A DNA stretch of 64,000 nucleotides. Origin: Solanum dulcamara. Its lineage: Eukaryota > Streptophyta > Magnoliopsida > Solanales > Solanaceae. The DNA lies in assembly GCF_947179165.1 (NCBI RefSeq), contig NC_077239.1:66630634-66694633 (forward strand), in the 5' to 3' direction. The translations under genes and the position numbers were made by a program. Of the stretch, positions 59,683 through 64,000 are shown piece after piece. The notes beneath the pieces were generated by a model. That model did not search any database, had not been told where the DNA came from, and worked only from the letters and a program-made list of their open reading frames with translations. Position 1 is the stretch's first letter. Each line of letters opens with the position of its first letter.

Positions 59683-62600
59683 ATGGCTGCTGGTTCACAT
59701 TCTCGGAGTGAACTTCATGTTTTTCACACGGGAGATGACGTATATCTCTATTTCATTTCATGTGACACTCTTTTTCTTAGTTTACTAGTAATAACGTGCT
59801 TTAAATAATATCACTAACATGTTTAAAACTGCGTGTGCGTTCTGAAAGTCTATCATTTTCTATTAAATTTTGTATTCAGTCAAACACAGACCATACAATT
59901 TGTTTACGATGTTTTTTTTGTGTGTGTATATATATATATATAGCAACGGCCTCCAACAGAAACGTCAAGAGAATTTGTCATTCCATTGAAGAAGATATGC
60001 AAGATTTGTAGAGATGAGATTGAATTGAAGGAAAATGGGGAGGTGTTTGTTGCTTGTGGGGAGTGTGGATTTCCAGTTTGCAGGCCATGTTATGAGTATG
60101 AGAGGAGTGAAGGCAATCAGGCTTGTCCTCAGTGTCGTACTCGATATAAACGTCATAAAGGTGCATGTCCTCTCACTTCTCTATTCTTTCTTTTAATTTT
60201 AATTTTACAATAACATACAACGATAACTCGCTATAACAAGTTAAATTGTACTAACAATTTTTTATATGTTATGTACATTCATTTTACGTATTTCTAGATA
60301 TGTGCGTGCGTGCATGCATTGCTTTCAAAATATGTTAGTAAGATAATTGATGATATGAGGAATAATAAGATTTCTTCTCCTCTTACAATTTGAATGGAAG
60401 AAAATGGTTTTTTCAGATATGAAGATCTGTTATGTGTAAAAATGAATATCTCTGATAAAAAAGATATAATTTTTTTTTTGTTTAAGGGATAAAAAATCAT
60501 GGGATAATTTCAAATATATACAATAAACTAATTAGTTTACAAAAAATATAGTCATGTTTTATTTACATAAAAAATAATCAAAATCATAAAAAATATACAA
60601 CGACTATACAATAAAGCTTACCAGAAGTCATAGAAAGTATACATTAACTATACAATATAGATTATTTATTCATGAGTTATACTCTAAATATACATTCTAT
60701 ACATGAAATATACACCGAATATCCAATTTTTTGATAATTAAAATTGTCGAATCACCATCTACACTGTAATTATCCCTAAATTCATTTGTCCTGTGGTATA
60801 TAATACATATAGATTGTTGAACTTACAAGTTTTGTCAATTGTGGAATATTGGGTGCAGGGTGTCCTAGAGTTGCAGGTGATGATGAAGATGATTTTCATG
60901 ATGATTTTGAACAAGAATTTCAGATCAAGAATCATCATGCTTCTCCCAACCATCACCACTCGGTTAGTACTTCATTTATATTTTCACCAAATATATAAGG
61001 GAATGCAAGATCGGAGATATCTGTTGTTAGAGATTATATGTAAATTTAAAAGAAATTTAAACATACTTTATAGGCATAATACATAAATATGACCCTTAAC
61101 TTGACTTTAACCGACAACTATGACCCGTAACTTTACTAGTGCACAAGTAGACACTTGAACAAATACACACATTCGTCCTCTCATTTGAAGTGAAAGAAAG
61201 TTTGGTGTATGTTTAGCAGGAGAATGGAGAGTATAATCACAACGTGGCCAATGGTGTTGCTTATAATCAATCGATTGGTGGAAGTGGTACACCTATCTCT
61301 ATTCTTTAATTTCCAAATCCTGAGTAATTGTTGCACTCACTCAAATTGACTTTATTTTATTATTTCAATGGAAAATCACTTACAGTTGCAGGCAAGGATT
61401 TGGAGGACGAGCAGAAAGAAAGTTATGGTGATGCAGAATGGAAGGAAAGAGTTGACAAATGGAAGAGCCGACAAGAAAAGAAAGGTCTTGTTAGTAATGC
61501 TGGAAATGATCAACCTGATGAAGATGACGACTATCTGTATGTCTTTCTTTTCACTCTCTCCCCTCCTTACCAAAGTTTATATAATGTAATTTGACTTGAC
61601 AAGGAATTTAAGAAAGACTTTTCAAACTTATGGTCTATGCGGCTATAAATCATGGTAATTGTTAGTATTAAATATAGAAATATGTCAATTCTCGGATTGA
61701 ATGAAAAAAAAAGTGTCATATAATTGGTATAGAAGAGTACTATTTCACTAAACTTGCAATTCAACATCTTATATATACTCCCTCCTTCTCTTATAAGGCG
61801 GAGCCAGGATAAGGAGTTTGGGGGTTCTTGGGGTTCAAACCCATAACTCTAGTGTGGGAAAGCTTTTTCATGACCCTTTCCTTATCACTAAGTTGTCAAT
61901 TAGTTTTGTTAGGGGGTTCACAAGTTAATATACATATACATATTTATTTAATTTTCTAATATAAATGCAAATAGACATCTTACTAAAAATAGTTGTTCCA
62001 TATTATTTGACCACTTACTAAATCAAGAAAGAATTAATTGAATTTTTCTCATTTTACCCCTACAATTAATATGGTCATTTGAATGTGAACAACTCTCAAT
62101 GCTAGCTATTCCTATACTCAATGTATATTTTTTCTAACTTATTTTTATGTGCATTAATATGAAAAAGGGAAAAACAGTAAATTTGATCAATCTATTAATG
62201 ATTTCTTAAACACCATGTAAAATAAAAAGTGTTCATCTAATATGGGATGGAGGGAGTAGTATGTTAGCAGTATTGCAAGAAAAGATTGAAATGTTTGTTT
62301 GGTAACTAAAAAAAAGGCATAATAAATAAATGTTATTTTTAACTTGCCCTCAACTTGCATCTAGCCCTCCAACTTTGGGTGTGCACAAGTAAACACTTAA
62401 ACTTGTATAAAATTGAACAAGTAGACACATGCATCCTACGTGGCATAGTACACGTAAGACTCCACAAAGGACACAAATCGTTATTTAGGATGTAGGACAC
62501 AATTGAGTTTATAAGATATCAGTCAACCTGGTCTATGGATTTGTTCATAATGATCAAATTATATCTGCTCTTATTTCCACCTTCCCCGTCATTCTCCTTA

Positions 62601-64000
62601 CAACTTTTATATATTGGACTTTCAGTTACATATCGTGTCTGTCACTTGTAGTTACATATCACTCAATGATTGAATGGTATAATTAATTAATAATTTGAAC
62701 TCTTTACAATTGTGAAAGTTATATACTACATGTAACATTATTAACGAAATGAATCAAATACTACAATGTTCCAACATGAAAGGAGTGTGTATGAATTGAA
62801 ACAGATCAAGTTTAAGCGTGTAAAATTTGCTGAATATTTCAATATTCTAACCACTTAACTGATTTCCAAACAGTTTGGCTGAAGCTCGGCAACCACTCTG
62901 GCGAAAAATTCCACTTCCATCAAGTCTAATCAGTCCATATCGGATAGTCATTATCCTGAGGCTTGTCATTCTTGGATTCTTTTTCCATTTCCGAATCTTA
63001 ACACCAGCCTATGATGCCTATCCATTATGGATTATCTCTGTTATATGTGAAATATGGTTTGCATTATCATGGATACTTGATCAATTCCCCAAATGGTCAC
63101 CCATAAACCGTGAAACTTACTTAGATCGATTGACATTGAGGTTTGAACGTGAAGGTGAGCCAAATCGATTAGCCCCAGTGGATGTGTTTGTGAGTACAGT
63201 TGATCCTCTTAAGGAGCCTCCTATTATCACTGCAAACACTGTTCTGTCAATCTTGGCTGTTGATTATCCTGTTGAGAAGGTTAGCTGTTATGTATCAGAT
63301 GATGGTGCTTCCATGCTGTTGTTTGATACATTAGCAGAAACAGCTGAATTTGCTAGGAGATGGGTGCCATTTTGTAAGAAATATAGTGTAGAGCCTAGAG
63401 CACCTGATTTCTACTTCAACGAAAAGATTGATTACTTGAAAGATAAAGTTCAGCCTACCTTTGTCAAGGACCGCAGAGCCATGAAGGTATGTATCTTACT
63501 TCATTCGTCTCATTTTATACGACTATATCAGAGGAGATGCAGTGCCTAAAATATTGTCTGAATCATATCAAGGTTGAAAATTCAAATAGTTTATTGTGAA
63601 AGTTGTAGAATGGAATACTTATCAAAAAGAAGTTGTCGAAGGAATCATGTCGAACATTTAGGATGTATGCAAAATAAAAGAATGTCTTATAAGTTGGGAT
63701 AGAAGGAGTTTCATTTATCGGGGGCTTAAGTTTCTTTGGCTTGAAATAAGATATTTTCTTCAAATTGAAAACTTGCTCTCTTGTGGCAGAGAGAATATGA
63801 AGAATTCAAAGTAAGAATTAATGCATTAGTAGCAAAGGCTCAGAAAAAACCAGAAGAAGGATGGGTAATGCAAGATGGAACTCCATGGCCTGGTAACAAT
63901 ACCAGAGACCATCCTGGTATGATTCAAGTTTATCTTGGTAGTGAAGGTGCACTTGACATTGAAGGTAAGGAGCTGCCCCGCCTTGTCTATGTTTCCCGTG
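59683..64000 (+). CDS. CESA4: Cellulose synthase catalytic subunit, CESA4/IRX5-like, 5' part
   Basis: Exons: 59683-59739, 59944-60160, 60859-60962, 61220-61286, 61386-61536, 62874-63486, 63790 to beyond 64000; frames join to 473 codons. It makes beta-1,4-glucan from UDP-glucose at the plasma membrane as one of three secondary-wall CESAs. Residues 38-84 are the RING-type zinc finger (CKIC...CGEC...CRPCYEYER...CPQC). Then an acidic variable stretch, [20 protein letters not shown], and two membrane helices (about 221-241 and 250-270). The first catalytic motif is SDDGAS (Asp 341-342), with [14 protein letters not shown] near the window end. The short N terminus and the [16 protein letters not shown] block match CESA4 better than CESA7 or CESA8. 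The D,D,QxxRW core and remaining helices lie outside the window. Confidence 0.93.
60501..60776. mobile_element. MITE in CESA4 intron 2
   Basis: Ends GGGATAATTT and AATTATCCC are inverted. The interior shares blocks in the same order with 9985-10328. No transposase. It lies well clear of both splice sites of the intron 60161-60858. Confidence 0.65.
61076..61213. repeat. Partial MITE relative at the end of CESA4 intron 3
   Basis: GGCATAATACATAAATATGACCC and GTGCACAAGTAGACACTTGAAC match the family of 9329-9621 and the block at 62315-62520. It ends only a few bases before the acceptor at 61219, so the insertion may supply part of the acceptor context. Confidence 0.45.
61778..62256. mobile_element. 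Stowaway-like MITE in CESA4 intron 5, with a second repeat inside
   Basis: CTCCCTCCTTCTCTTATA at the left and GGGATGGAGGGAG at the right are inverted, each bordered by TA (61776-61777, 62257-62258). Right after the left end an unrelated repeat begins, AAGGCGGAGCCAGGAT...GGGGTTCAAACCC, so this MITE was probably hit by another element. Confidence 0.65.
62315..62520. repeat. MITE-family fragment in CESA4 intron 5
   Basis: GGCATAATAAATAAATGTT, CACTTAAACTTGTATAAAATTG and CATCCTACGTGGCAT match parts of 9329-9621, in the same order. Confidence 0.55.

Overview
This is plant nuclear DNA. It is AT-rich, its genes have many introns with GT-AG junctions, and more than half of it is LTR-retrotransposon sequence. 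The style of the long gypsy LTRs (TGTAATGACC-like starts, ...GTGACA ends, tRNA-iMet primer sites), the MITE families and the two host genes all suggest a dicot, most likely Solanaceae. That family call is inference from recognition, not from a search. There is no bacterial-type operon, no CRISPR array and no candidate defence system, and I do not see an undescribed biochemical system. The interesting content is genome architecture: five separable nests of transposons, most with readable target-site duplications (TSDs).

Layout. 178-2894: solo gypsy-type LTR with TSD CATAA. 4135-8954: three-deep nest, in which a Stowaway-like MITE is split by an old minus-strand solo LTR (4341-8921, TSD GTATA), itself split by a plus-strand solo LTR (about 4558-7451). 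9329-11380: two MITE families, a CAC/CAA simple-sequence region and AT-rich DNA. 11664-22527: complete but dead Ty3/gypsy (Tekay/Del-like) element, with 3.2-kb LTRs and pol full of stops and lost catalytic residues. 22528-25412: AT-rich DNA with roughly 200-250-bp degenerate repeat units. 25413-41297: old Ty1/copia element. Its 5' LTR was split by a young gag-only gypsy element (25475-33266, TSD AAGCA), and its integrase-end/RT segment (about 35800-39990) is inverted in place and carries another solo LTR (36958-39684, TSD GCAGG). 41298-42700: AT-rich, with duplicated units.

42700-58175: the first host gene, a MYB-CC (GARP) transcription factor of the PHR1/PHL1 type, the master regulator of phosphate-starvation responses. 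It has seven coding exons. Intron 4 is about 8.6 kb because a minus-strand Ty1/copia element (47088-54096) sits in it, and that element's leader carries one more solo LTR (51584-53726, TSD AGAAT). All splice junctions and the reading frame of the gene are still intact.

59683-64000: the second host gene, same strand, about 1.5 kb downstream. It is the 5' part (seven exons, 473 codons) of a cellulose synthase catalytic subunit most like secondary-wall CESA4 (IRX5), with RING zinc finger, first two membrane helices and the first DDG motif. It runs off the window. Its introns 2, 3 and 5 hold MITEs of the same families found near 9-10 kb and 4-9 kb. The two genes have no known direct functional link; one acts in phosphate signalling and the other in xylem/fibre wall cellulose synthesis.
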